Below the pieces are notes generated by a model. The model saw nothing but the letters and a program-made list of their open reading frames with translations. It had not been told where the DNA came from and searched no databases. 9,643 nt of DNA, from contig JAAUTM010000029.1 in NCBI GenBank assembly GCA_012031455.1, positions 1 to 9,643 of the forward strand. Direction: 5' to 3'. Both the position numbers and the translations under genes were made by a program. Shown here piece by piece: positions 1 to 6,637 of the stretch. Source of the stretch: Phycisphaerales bacterium. GTDB lineage: Bacteria > Planctomycetota > Phycisphaerae > Phycisphaerales > Phycisphaeraceae. Within the stretch, counting starts at the first letter, position 1. Each line of letters begins with the position of its first letter.

Positions 1-1
1 C

Positions 2-226
2 CCTGTCTCCCCCGGTGCCCCCGGTGCCCCCGTCTCCACTGTCACCCTTGGTTCCTCCGGAGACGTGATCGGAGCGGTGACCAGTTCCACGGTGTCACCC
101 ATGCTTGGCGGTATCGCTGCCGGGCTGGCGATGATGCGTTATGGCAAACACCAGCCGGGTACGAAAGTCCTCGTGCCTGCGGAAGGGCAGTGGGTGGCGG
201 CCAACCTTGGCTCGCTCCCGACATGA
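2..226 (+). CDS. C-terminal end of a GcvT/YgfZ-type folate-binding protein (5' partial)
   Basis: The frame is open from the left edge to a TGA and gives about 74 residues. The sequence GAVTSSTVSP, followed by a Gly/Ala-rich helix and then a PGTKVLVPAEG strand, matches the C-terminal beta-barrel of the aminomethyltransferase family (GcvT, YgfZ and relatives). In that family this barrel follows the tetrahydrofolate-binding domain. GcvT transfers the aminomethyl group of glycine to THF, and YgfZ supports Fe-S cluster proteins. The fragment cannot tell the branches apart, so no symbol is given. Just upstream of the barrel motif, a 9-bp unit CCCCCGGTG is repeated about 2.5 times (positions 9-32) and encodes a Pro-Gly-Ala linker. 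This could be a real low-complexity loop, or a place where run-length errors have altered the frame. The gene lies upstream of the SOUL gene on the same strand. Confidence 0.72.
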   Translation, partial: PVSPGAPGAPVSTVTLGSSGDVIGAVTSSTVSPMLGGIAAGLAMMRYGKHQPGTKVLVPAEGQWVAANLGSLPT

Positions 227-241
227 ATTTCAATTCTGGCC

Positions 242-264
242 GCTTGGCCCATGCTGGGCCTAGC
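242..264 (+). terminator. Stem-loop after the GcvT-type gene, possible weak terminator
   Basis: GCTTGGCCCA and TGGGCCTAGC form a 10-bp stem with one mismatch around a 3-base loop, 15 bases after the stop codon. The T-rich stretch (about 278-286) starts 13 bases beyond the stem instead of directly after it, so this is not a canonical intrinsic terminator. It may only stabilise the 3' end of the transcript. Confidence 0.35.
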
Positions 265-386
265 ATTGGGTATGCATATTTTATATCAGCACGCTCGTAA
301 CCTCACCTTCCATAGTTTGGTGATGGTTTTGACCGTCGCGGTTTATCCGCCTGTGCCCAGCAGGGTGAGTCACTGTCCGCTGATGT

Positions 387-394
387 AGAAGGAA
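387..394 (+). promoter_or_regulatory. Shine-Dalgarno AGAAGGAA placed for an ATG at 403
   Basis: The purine-rich site AGAAGGAA ends 8 bases before an ATG at 403, which is ideal spacing. It is 25 bases from the ATG at 420 that opens the long SOUL frame. The ATG at 403 reads only MPRPI before a TGA that overlaps the 420 ATG by one base (TGATG). Either translation is coupled through this mini-ORF, or one C is missing from the CCCC run at 411-414 and the protein truly starts at 403. Confidence 0.5.
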
Positions 395-419
395 CTCCCA
401 TCATGCCACGCCCCATCTG

Positions 420-1040
420 ATGACCCCTGTTACAGGCGACCAAACCGAGCGTACCCGTGAAACCGGCGTGGGTTGGGGCGAAGCAAATCTGCCTGCGGGC
501 TTTCCACCTCCAGGTCCGGTGGATGAAATCGTGATCAAGCAATACCCGGCCTACCGTGCAGCCATCAAACTGGCGGACAGCCCTGGCGGGGGTGAACAAA
601 ATGAAATGTTCTGGCCGCTTTTCCAGCACATCAAAAAACATGATATTGCCATGACCGCGCCGGTCGAAATGACCTATGAAACCCCGCAAGCATCTACATC
701 TGATGAAGTATCGCCACGCATCAGAGCCATGGCGTTTATGTATGCCAAGCCCGACATGGGCACGCCCGGCCCGGATGATGCCGTGGTCGTCACCGATCTG
801 CCAGCCATGACGGTGCTTTCGATCGGTGTGCGGGGCAGTTACAGCAATGAGCATTTCCAGATGGCTTTGACACAACTGCAAAACTGGATGTTGGAAAACC
901 CCGGGCGATTGACTCAGTCAGGCTCACCGCGTTATCTGGGTTACAACAGCCCGTTTGTTCCCTGGTTTCTGCGCTATGGGGAAGTGCAGCTGCCTGTGAC
1001 GGTGGTGGAACCGGGTCAGGTTCAGCGCCGCAGTGAATGA
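420..1040 (+). CDS. SOUL/HEBP-family heme-binding-like protein
   Basis: The 206-residue product matches the SOUL (heme-binding protein 1/2) family over most of its length. Visible hallmarks are the segment EIVIKQYPAYRAA near residue 40, the signature IAMTAPVEM at about residues 75-83, and the C-terminal run PRYLGYNSPFVPWFLRYGEV that closes the barrel. Length is usual for the family. Animal members bind heme or tetrapyrroles. The role of bacterial members is poorly defined, so heme binding here is a family-level inference. No signal peptide is seen, suggesting a cytoplasmic protein. The ATG at 420 opens the unbroken frame, but the good ribosome site upstream suits an ATG at 403. Adding one C to the run at 411-414 would join the two as MPRPHLMTPVTG. 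The gene is convergent with folC, and a repeat-bearing gap separates their 3' ends. Confidence 0.85.
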   Translation: MTPVTGDQTERTRETGVGWGEANLPAGFPPPGPVDEIVIKQYPAYRAAIKLADSPGGGEQNEMFWPLFQHIKKHDIAMTAPVEMTYETPQASTSDEVSPRIRAMAFMYAKPDMGTPGPDDAVVVTDLPAMTVLSIGVRGSYSNEHFQMALTQLQNWMLENPGRLTQSGSPRYLGYNSPFVPWFLRYGEVQLPVTVVEPGQVQRRSE

Positions 1041-1053
1041 GGAGGAGATCGCC

Positions 1054-1164
1054 CGCACCTTCGGTGCGTCGCTAAACGTGCGACGCTGAGTACATGACGT
1101 TAAACATGCATCTTGCTGTACCACCGCACCTTCGGTGCGACGCTAAACATGCGACGCTAAACAC
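1054..1164. repeat. 14-bp tandem array with two 34-bp hairpin-bearing copies
   Basis: This fills most of the gap between the convergent SOUL and folC genes. Five imperfect copies of GCGACGCTAAACAY are present. Copies at 1066-1079, 1080-1093 and 1094-1107 are head to tail in exact phase, at 12/14, 11/14 and 11/14 identity to the unit. Copies at 1137-1150 and 1151-1164 differ from each other only at the last base. The first copy of each block is preceded by the hairpin CGCACC-TTC-GGTGCG. As a result, 1054-1087 and 1125-1158 are 34-bp direct repeats differing at two positions. In the left repeat GCGTCGC and GCGACGC could also pair (7 bp, 7-base loop), which shares bases with the first hairpin and so excludes it. 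No gene is seen here. A REP-like or 3'-end stabilising element is possible, but its function is unknown. Confidence 0.8.
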
Positions 1165-1192
1165 CGAATCACCGATTAACCAATTAACTGAC

Positions 1193-2727
1193 TCACCGGC
1201 GCTCGGTTTTTTTACGGTGGGACAGTTCGCTGAAGTGTTTCTTGGCTTCGCCCACGAGGTAGAACGAGCCAGCGATGACGATCAGGTCTTCGCGCGTGAC
1301 CGCCCGGGCTGCGAGCTTGAGCGCTTCTTCGAGGTTGGGTGCCGGCTGGGCCATTTTCCCTGCCAGCTCATTAAAGCGTGATGCAAGGTCTTCCGGTTCC
1401 ATCGCCCGGGGATTGTTTTTTGTTTTGGTGAATATCACCTTGTCGGCTCCGAGACCGACCTGTTTGAGCATGCCGTTGACATCTTTGTCCGAGCCGCAGC
1501 CGAAGATCATGATCAGCGAGTCGTACTGGATATGTGCACCCAGTGACCGAACCAGTGCCTGAATCGAAGCACCGTTGTGCGCACCGTCCACGATGATGCG
1601 CGGTTCGCTCCACACCAGTTCCATGCGACCCGGCAGCGTCGTGACTGCAAGCCCCGCAATCACCTTGTCATCCGGGAACGTGAAGCCATGCACTTTGAGC
1701 TTGTCGAGCATCGCCAGCGCCAGGGCGCAGTTGTGAGCCTGATGCTCACCTTTCATGGGTACCGGGACATGTTCCCATCGGCTGGTGGGGGTGATGACTG
1801 ACACCCGGGTGTGGGGTCCAAGTTCCTTGTTGGCTTCAAAACGGAATGAAAAATCAATCTGCCGACCGGTGAACTCCAGCGTGGCACCAACTTGTTGTGC
1901 GGTTTCCTCGAATACCCGTGCCACCCCCGATTCCTGTTCCACACTGATGACGGGCACGCCTTTCTTGATGATCCCGGCCTTCTCCGCGGCGATGCTGGTG
2001 ATGTCCCGGCCCAGCACGTTCATATGATCCATGCTGATATGCGTCAGGCCACAGACCAGCGGCTTGCATACATTGGTCGAGTCCAGCCGGCCTCCCAGCC
2101 CGGTTTCCAGCACCACCAGGTCCACTGCCTGATCCGCAAAGTAGCGCAGGGCGGCTGCGGTAAGGATTTCAAAAAACGTTGCTTCCTCCGCCAGGGCACC
2201 GGCTTTGGCGATGATGAGCTTGAACAGGTCGGTGAGATCGCTATGTGCGATCATCTGGCCTTGATACTGATGCGTTCGCGCATGTCCGACCAGATGGGGC
2301 GACATGTACAGTCCTACTGCATACCCGCAGGCCTGCATCATCCCCGCAAGCATCGCACAGGTGGAACCCTTGCCCTTGGTCCCGGCCACTGGACGATCTT
2401 CAGTTCATCCTGCGGATTGCCCAGCAGCGACAGCAGCTTGCGCATGCGGTCGAGGCTGAAGGTCTTGGCGTTGTAGTGAACAATCCGCTGCCTTTCAAAA
2501 TCGGTGTGGTTGTACAGCCAGCGCAAGGCTGACGGATAGTTGGTGATATCATCCTTGACTGGTGACTTAGGGGGTTTAGGGGGCTTTGCCGTGCGGGGTT
2601 TTTCACTTGCCTCGGCTGGCTTGGCGGTCTCGTTTTTTTGCTTTGCACTGGTTTTGGTAGAGGTACGCCCAGTCGAAGTGGTCGCGCTCATCTTTTTAAC
2701 AACTTTTTTAGGGGATCGTGTTTTCAT
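1193..2727 (-). CDS. folC: Folylpolyglutamate/dihydrofolate synthase FolC, one frameshift
   Basis: This cytoplasmic Mur-ligase-type enzyme adds glutamate to folates using ATP. Bifunctional members also glutamylate dihydropteroate. After reconstruction it has about 511 residues. Residues 64-112 carry the family N-terminus (ALRWLYNHTDFER, FSLDRMRKLLSLLGNPQ). The ATP loop AGTKGKGST is at 115-123, ETGLGGRLDSTN near 208, DHMNVLG near 234, and the C-terminal-domain DGAHN near 381. The frame breaks between 2389 and 2390. There the coding strand reads GTCCAGTGGCC where GTC-CAC-GTG-GCC (VHVAG) is expected, so one C is missing. The first 60 residues are an unusual Lys/Pro/Ser/Thr-rich tail ahead of the fold. 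The start at 2727 is chosen because a strong promoter lies just upstream. No Shine-Dalgarno is present, and Met13 is an alternative start. A bifunctional role cannot be decided from sequence alone. Confidence 0.9.
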
Positions 2728-2752
2728 GAGGAATAGCCAAGCAGAACATGGC

Positions 2753-2781
2753 ATTATCCCATAAACTATGCATTTCGTCAA
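2753..2781 (-). promoter_or_regulatory. Sigma70-like promoter for folC
   Basis: Read on the minus strand, TTGACG (2781-2776) and GATAAT (2758-2753) are separated by exactly 17 bases, one mismatch each from consensus. The predicted start point, near 2746, leaves a leader of about 20 bases before the ATG at 2727. The promoter sits in the gap after the methyltransferase gene, so folC can be transcribed independently of it. Confidence 0.65.
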
Positions 2782-2804
2782 TTTGCATATCGTAAACAAC
2801 TGTG

Positions 2805-3734
2805 CTACATAGGCTTGCGCCCAATCCATCCGCTCAGATTTCCGGCTGATTCAGGGCTGTTGTGGCTGAGTGTCACAGGGATAAGGGTGGGAAAGAAACC
2901 CGGCCATTGGTCTATGGTGAGGCAGGGTCGTTGGCCACTTTTACCCACCTTTGTCGGGGCTGGGGTGAAGGCTTCCCCGATGAAATATCCCCGGGTAACA
3001 GTGCTTCGCAGATCGCTGATGCCAGAGGCGGATGCCAGAACCGCAGCATGATGATGATGTTGTAACGGGCTACTGGAAGCGTCGGCTGCTTGCGCACATC
3101 CTGCGTCCAGGTGTTGAGCTTGACCCGTGACGGTGAGCCAGGTCGCTTGCTCTTTCCAAGGCATCGGGCAATACATCCAGTCCATCCACCTCGTAACCCT
3201 GCATGGCCAGCCATACCGCGTCCCGCCCCGAACCGCAGGCAATATCCAATACCCGCCCACCCTGGTTACGCCCCCGCCCCCGGAGTTGCCCTTACTTTTA
3301 TCCTGCTCAGGGCCTTGCTTCGGGTGGTTTAAACATCCGGGTTCGACACGATGCAAATGTTCGATGGCCTGCACCAGAAATGCACTTGGCTCCCACAGCC
3401 GCATTGGCTGGTTCAGCCTGCCATTTTCCGTTTGATTTGCTTCAATCATCGAATCGGATGAGGTGTGAAATGCATCAACGCTGTGGACCGCAGAAACTTG
3501 ATATCCCCGTGATTCCAGCCATGTCCCGGCCTGCGCCAGCCGATCAGGGTCAATATCGTATACCTGCAGCAGCGTACCCTTGATGGGCAGTTCATGCGTT
3601 CGTGCGCCCAGTTCCTCCAGCGGAATGTTCACACTCCAGTGGGCATGATGACGCTGGTAATCCGCCCACGGCCGCACATCCAGCAACGGTTGTTGGTGTG
3701 GTAATTTCAGATTGTCGGGTGCCTCAGGTTCCAT
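2805..3734 (-). CDS. Rhodanese-like domain fused to SAM-dependent methyltransferase, three frameshifts
   Basis: The reconstructed protein has about 310 residues. Residues 12-90 form a rhodanese-like domain (LLDVRPWADYQ, SVNIPLEEL). Where rhodaneses carry the catalytic Cys in a CxxxxxR loop, this protein reads VYDIDPDR, so sulfur transfer is unlikely. A class I methyltransferase follows: RLWEPSAFLVQAIEHL at about 112-127, and the SAM motif GRVLDIACGSGRDAVWLA from about 160. Next come GYEVDGLDV, a helix with ALERASDLA, and a strand ending LLPGGYFIGEAF. It resembles the TehB-like group, and its substrate is unknown. Three one-base deletions break the frame, at 3271-3281 (C5-G-C5 on the plus strand), 3124-3126 (CCC) and 2989-2992 (CCCC). 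Together they return to the starting frame, so the ends read normally. No Shine-Dalgarno precedes the ATG. Confidence 0.75.
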   Translation of the reverse strand: MEPEAPDNLKLPHQQPLLDVRPWADYQRHHAHWSVNIPLEELGARTHELPIKGTLLQVYDIDPDRLAQAGTWLESRGYQVSAVHSVDAFHTSSDSMIEANQTENGRLNQPMRLWEPSAFLVQAIEHLHRVEPGCLNHPKQGPEQDKSKGNSGGGGVTRVGGYWILPAVRGGTRYGWPCRVTRWMDWMYCPMPWKEQATWLTVTGQAQHLDAGCAQAADASSSPLQHHHHAAVLASASGISDLRSTVTRGYFIGEAFTPAPTKVGKSGQRPCLTIDQWPGFFPTLIPVTLSHNSPESAGNLSGWIGRKPM

Positions 3735-3840
3735 GGGGGATGGTTGATTGCATAAGTGTCCAACCTGACGGGTTCATTCCCATGAGCCTGGCAATTTTAT
3801 TTGCGGGCCACGAGCATGATCATGATACCTTTGGTGCAGC

Positions 3841-3868
3841 TTGCCAAACTTTTCTCTTCGGCTAGCAT
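3841..3868 (+). promoter_or_regulatory. Possible promoter for the DUF3467 gene
   Basis: TTGCCA (3841-3846) and TAGCAT (3863-3868) lie 16 bases apart, about 63 bases before the second block's downstream ATG at 3938. The -35 box matches consensus at five of six positions and the -10 at four of six. It is the best candidate I see for this gene in the 203-base gap between the divergent methyltransferase and DUF3467 genes. Otherwise that gap shows no gene. Confidence 0.28.
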
Positions 3869-3937
3869 CATGTTCAATCAAGGGTTTACCTTTCATTCAC
3901 ACCCGGGCCAAGTGCCCACAGCAAGGAGTCAGGTTCC

Positions 3938-4285
3938 ATGACCGAAAGTACCACTAGCACCCCCAACCTCGCGCCCGGTCAGCAGCAGATTCGTCTGCAC
4001 ATTGATGAACGCGAACTCAAAAACCACCTATGCCAATGCCTTCCGCACCCACGTTACCCCTGACGAAGTGTTTCTGGCCTGGGCCTGAATATTCTCACCA
4101 AGCCCCCCACCCAGGAGAACGACAAGGCCAACCCCGGTGAAATGATGCTGCAACTGCAAAACCGCACCATCATGAACTTCGCCACCGCCAAACGCCTGGC
4201 GATCACACTTGGCCAAGTCATCCGCGCCCACGAAGAACGCTTCGGGGAAATCAAACTCGATGCCAACCAGCGTCCTGCCAAATAA
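3938..4285 (+). CDS. DUF3467 family protein, two compensating frame breaks
   Basis: The reconstructed product has about 115 residues. It shows the DUF3467 pattern: a strand QQQIRLHIDE, then TTYANAFRTHVTPDEVFLDLGLN, then NRTIMNFATAKRLAITLGQ and a terminal helix ending HEERFGEIKL. The domain is small, occurs in bacteria and archaea, and has no established function. As written, the frame opened by the ATG stops at a TGA at 4061. An extra A in the AAAAA run at 4019-4023 shifts the frame, and a base missing between 4077 and 4078 (CTGG-CCTGGG, expected Leu-Asp-Leu-Gly) restores it. The two cancel, so start and stop share a frame. The start is supported by AAGGAG at 3923-3928, 9 bases upstream. No signal peptide is seen. 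A strong terminator follows 36 bases after the stop, and the gene appears monocistronic. Confidence 0.85.
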
Positions 4286-4321
4286 GCTCGCTGGCTCCGT
4301 ATTTTGAAATTCAACTAAACG

Positions 4322-4352
4322 CCGAAGCTCCTGTAAGGGAGTTTCGGTTTTT
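4322..4352 (+). terminator. Rho-independent terminator after the DUF3467 gene
   Basis: CCGAAGCTCC (4322-4331) pairs with GGAGTTTCGG (4338-4347) in a 10-bp stem with a single G-U wobble and a 6-base loop, followed directly by TTTTT. The next stretch (4353-4492) up to the convergent gene's stop is AT-rich, and no convincing gene is seen in it. Confidence 0.85.
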
Positions 4353-4492
4353 GTGCGCGATCCGATTCGAATTGATGATGGTTCCCCAGCCTATTGGAGC
4401 TACATCCGACTGCGCATGGCGAAAATATTTACAGACCAAATCAGCAAAACCTTGATTCACCCATTGATCGTTACATGTAATTACACTGCGAC

Positions 4493-5076
4493 TCACTCAC
4501 CCAGCTCTTTGTCTTGTAACACAAATTGTATCTCAACCACATTATTAGGCGATTCAGGACCCTCCCAATACAGATAGATTTCGCGGTATTGGTTTGTGGG
4601 CCGCAGATTGTTTGCCATCATTATTTCATAGAGTTTTCCAGCGGCCTGCCCCATGTGTTTTACGGAGCCGGTATAGTAGGCGGTGGCCATTTTTCCTTGA
4701 GCGAGTTCCTTAACTTGATAGCCATCAATGGGCTTGGCATCCTTGGCGACGATCACCCCTGTACTTATTTGAAAGGGCTTGTCCGGGCTGCCATCGCAAT
4801 CGTGATACACAAAGATCACCGGACCATCCGGTCGGGCGGTGCCTGATTGTATATTTGCATCAACGGCTCGAATATCGTTTTCAGAGCCTTATCCATGTCA
4901 CGGATTGTCGCCTGTGTGGTTGCGTGCAGGTACGTGACCGGACGCACGTTTTTCACAATCATCGATGACAAATGCCAGTCCGCCTTTTCTAATTCCGACA
5001 TGGGAGGGTTCTCCTGTGCAATTGTCTTCGTTGTCCAGTATGTCACTATCATGGCCAATATCATTAGATGTCGCAT
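4493..5076 (-). CDS. Exported GyrI-like / effector-binding-domain protein, one frameshift
   Basis: The reconstructed product has about 194 residues. It starts with a hydrophobic segment (about residues 4-16) and a TIAQENPP boundary that looks like a signal peptide. The rest matches the GyrI-like (AraC effector-binding, SOUL-superfamily) small-molecule-binding fold. Visible parts are a strand with VTYLHATTQ, a helix DMDKALKTIFEPLMQ, and GPVIFVYHDCDG. They are followed by GKMATAYYTGSVKHM, the final REIYLYWEGP with its conserved Glu, and EIQFVLQDK. The usual DNA-binding domain of such regulators is absent, so this may be a periplasmic ligand binder; the ligand is unknown. One base is missing near 4834-4836 (GGG on the plus strand), which splits the gene into 86- and 108-residue frames. 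AAGGAG at 5085-5090, 8 bases upstream, supports the start. The gene follows serS by 55 bases on the same strand. Its GC content is lower than its neighbours'. Confidence 0.72.
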
Positions 5077-5131
5077 GTTTAATTCTCCTTAAGCAATATT
5101 TGATGACACAAATGAATGTATGCGAACGGTA

Positions 5132-6520
5132 TCAAGCAATCAATGTCTGCCCGCCCATGTAAGGCACAAGCACTTTGGGTACCGTCACGCTGCCATCTTC
5201 ATTCTGATAAAGCTCCAGAATCGGGATCAGCACCCGCGGCGAAGCCAGCACCGTATTGTTGAGCGAGTGACACACCACCGTTTTCTTGGTGGCCGGGTCC
5301 CGATAACGCAGATTCAATCGCCGACACTGGTAGTCGTACAACCGGCTGGCAGAGTGCGTCTCGGCATAAGCGCCTTTGGGCTTGCCCTGTGCATCTGGTT
5401 CTCCACGTCCGGGCATCCAGCTTTCAATGTCGATCATGTCCGCGTTCTTCACGCCCAGATCCCCCGTGCAGCATTGCAGCAAGCGGTAGGGGATTTCCAT
5501 CGCCTGCAGCAGGGCTTCGGTGTTGGCGATCATGTCTTGATGCCATTGCCGACTTTTTTCCACGTCAGCCTCGCAGATCACCACCTGTTCCACCTTGTCG
5601 AACTGATGCACCCGGTACAACCCTGCGGTGTCCTTCCCGGCTGCCCCCGCTTCACGCCTGAAACAGGTCGATACCGTGGTGTATTTGATGGGCAGCTTGT
5701 CCGCATCCACGATTTCATCCTGATGCAGGGCCATGAGTCCCACTTCGCCGGTGCCTGTGAGGTAAAGGTCCTGAGCTTCGCCTCTGATCTTCTCCGCCAC
5801 CAGATATGCCTGCTCACGCCCAGCCGGGAAAAACCCGGTGCCCACCATCATTTCCTCACGCACCACCACCGGCACGCTCACCGGCGTAAACCCGCGCTTC
5901 TCCACCATGAAGTCAAATGCAAAACGCAGCACTGCCTGATGCAGTTTCATACCCCCACCCAGAAGCACATAGCTGCGTGAGCCAGCGATTTTCACCCCAC
6001 GGGCAAAATCAAAGAGCCCCATCTTTTCACCAATTTCCAGATGCGTGCGAGGCGCAAAACCTTTGTTCTCTTGAAATGTTTTACGCGGATCAAACCAGCT
6101 TGGGTTCCACGTGCGCAGCTCCCGATTATCCTCCGCGCCGCTGCCTACGGGGACATCTTCATCCGGTGGCTGAGGCACCTGCAACCACAACGCCTCCCGC
6201 TGGGGTTCAAGCTCAAGTAATTGCTCGGCAAGAGCAGCCTCCCGTTCCTTGATCTGCGTGGGGCGTTCCTGCAGGGCTTTCATCTGTGCTTCAAGCTGAG
6301 CCTTGGCTTCCGGCGTTGCTTTTTTTAATTGTCCTGCAAGCTGGCCGATCTCCCTGCCGAGTTTATTTTTCTCTGCGGTGAGTTCCTGCAGTTCGGTCTG
6401 CACAGCCCGGCAACGGGCATCGACGCTGAGCAAAGCATCGATGTCCACGCTCATTTGCTTGGCGGCAGCGCCACGGCGGTAACGATCGGGGTTGGAACGT
6501 AAATCATTAAGGTCAATCAT
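5132..6520 (-). CDS. serS: Seryl-tRNA synthetase
   Basis: This class II aminoacyl-tRNA synthetase charges tRNA-Ser (and tRNA-Sec where present) with serine in the cytoplasm. The 462-residue frame is intact and of slightly generous length for the family. The N-terminus MIDLNDLRSNPDRYR leads into the long antiparallel coiled-coil arm (about 35-110), which grips the variable arm of the tRNA. The catalytic core holds LTGTGEVGL in the serine-binding TxE region. Motif 2 is CFRREAGAAGKDTAGLYRVH with FDKVE. Motif 3 is in LNNTVLASPRVLIPILELY near residue 425, and the protein ends VLVPYMGG. The start is fixed by alignment of MIDLNDLR. No Shine-Dalgarno precedes it, and the promoter lies almost on the ATG. 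It is the only long gene here without a frame break. Confidence 0.97.
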   Translation of the reverse strand: MIDLNDLRSNPDRYRRGAAAKQMSVDIDALLSVDARCRAVQTELQELTAEKNKLGREIGQLAGQLKKATPEAKAQLEAQMKALQERPTQIKEREAALAEQLLELEPQREALWLQVPQPPDEDVPVGSGAEDNRELRTWNPSWFDPRKTFQENKGFAPRTHLEIGEKMGLFDFARGVKIAGSRSYVLLGGGMKLHQAVLRFAFDFMVEKRGFTPVSVPVVVREEMMVGTGFFPAGREQAYLVAEKIRGEAQDLYLTGTGEVGLMALHQDEIVDADKLPIKYTTVSTCFRREAGAAGKDTAGLYRVHQFDKVEQVVICEADVEKSRQWHQDMIANTEALLQAMEIPYRLLQCCTGDLGVKNADMIDIESWMPGRGEPDAQGKPKGAYAETHSASRLYDYQCRRLNLRYRDPATKKTVVCHSLNNTVLASPRVLIPILELYQNEDGSVTVPKVLVPYMGGQTLIA

Positions 6521-6529
6521 GGTCGGGCT

Positions 6530-6558
6530 ATTACACCGTCACAAGCCCGGTGTGTAAA
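6530..6558 (-). promoter_or_regulatory. Promoter for serS, predicting a leaderless mRNA
   Basis: On the minus strand TTTACA (6558-6553) and TGTAAT (6535-6530) are 17 bases apart, each one mismatch from the sigma70 consensus. Transcription would begin about 6-8 bases after the -10 box, at about 6522-6524, while the ATG is at 6520-6518. This leaves almost no leader, in line with the missing Shine-Dalgarno. Confidence 0.6.
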
Positions 6559-6570
6559 GAATAGTGCCCC

Positions 6571-6600
6571 AAAAAAACACCGGCCTGAGATAGCCGGTGT
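6571..6600 (-). terminator. Rho-independent terminator after the HEAT-repeat gene
   Basis: On the minus strand ACACCGGC (6600-6593), an 8-base loop and GCCGGTGT (6584-6577) form a perfect 8-bp stem. It is followed at once by six T (6576-6571). It lies 37 bases beyond the HEAT gene's stop and separates that unit from the serS promoter. Confidence 0.88.
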
Positions 6601-6637
6601 CATGGGAGTATTATTTTAATCGAGCCATCCAACGGAA

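Noticed and set aside
251..388. A 45-codon frame (MLGLALGMHILYQ...) after the GcvT-type stop, in the same frame, somewhat hydrophobic
   Set aside because: No ribosome site, its start lies inside the stem-loop, and it shows no recognisable family. It is probably chance read-through of the gap.
1801..1812. 12-bp palindrome ACACCCGGGTGT
   Set aside because: It lies inside folC coding sequence, and one or two such sites are expected by chance.
2563..2602. G-rich runs (TTAGGGGG-like) that could suggest a G-quadruplex
   Set aside because: Only three long G runs are close together, and they are explained by Pro-Lys codons of the FolC tail on the other strand.
3938..4285. Programmed ribosomal frameshifting as the cause of the frame breaks
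   Set aside because: The breaks go in both directions, occur in unrelated genes, and lack a slippery heptamer with a downstream pseudoknot that I can see. Sequence error is simpler.
4360..4385. GATTCGAATT resembling a tRNA T-loop
   Set aside because: The flanking bases do not form a T-stem on either strand, and there is no acceptor, D or anticodon arm nearby.
4471..4480. Perfect 10-bp palindrome TTACATGTAA between the convergent genes
   Set aside because: Palindromes of this length are expected several times by chance in a window this size, and it is not placed as an operator.
4353..4577. A 74-codon plus-strand frame after the DUF3467 terminator
   Set aside because: It overlaps the end of the GyrI-like gene on the other strand, has no ribosome site and no recognisable domain.
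5120..5980. Long 286-codon plus-strand frame opposite serS
   Set aside because: It is a shadow of the intact serS gene on the other strand, with no family features.
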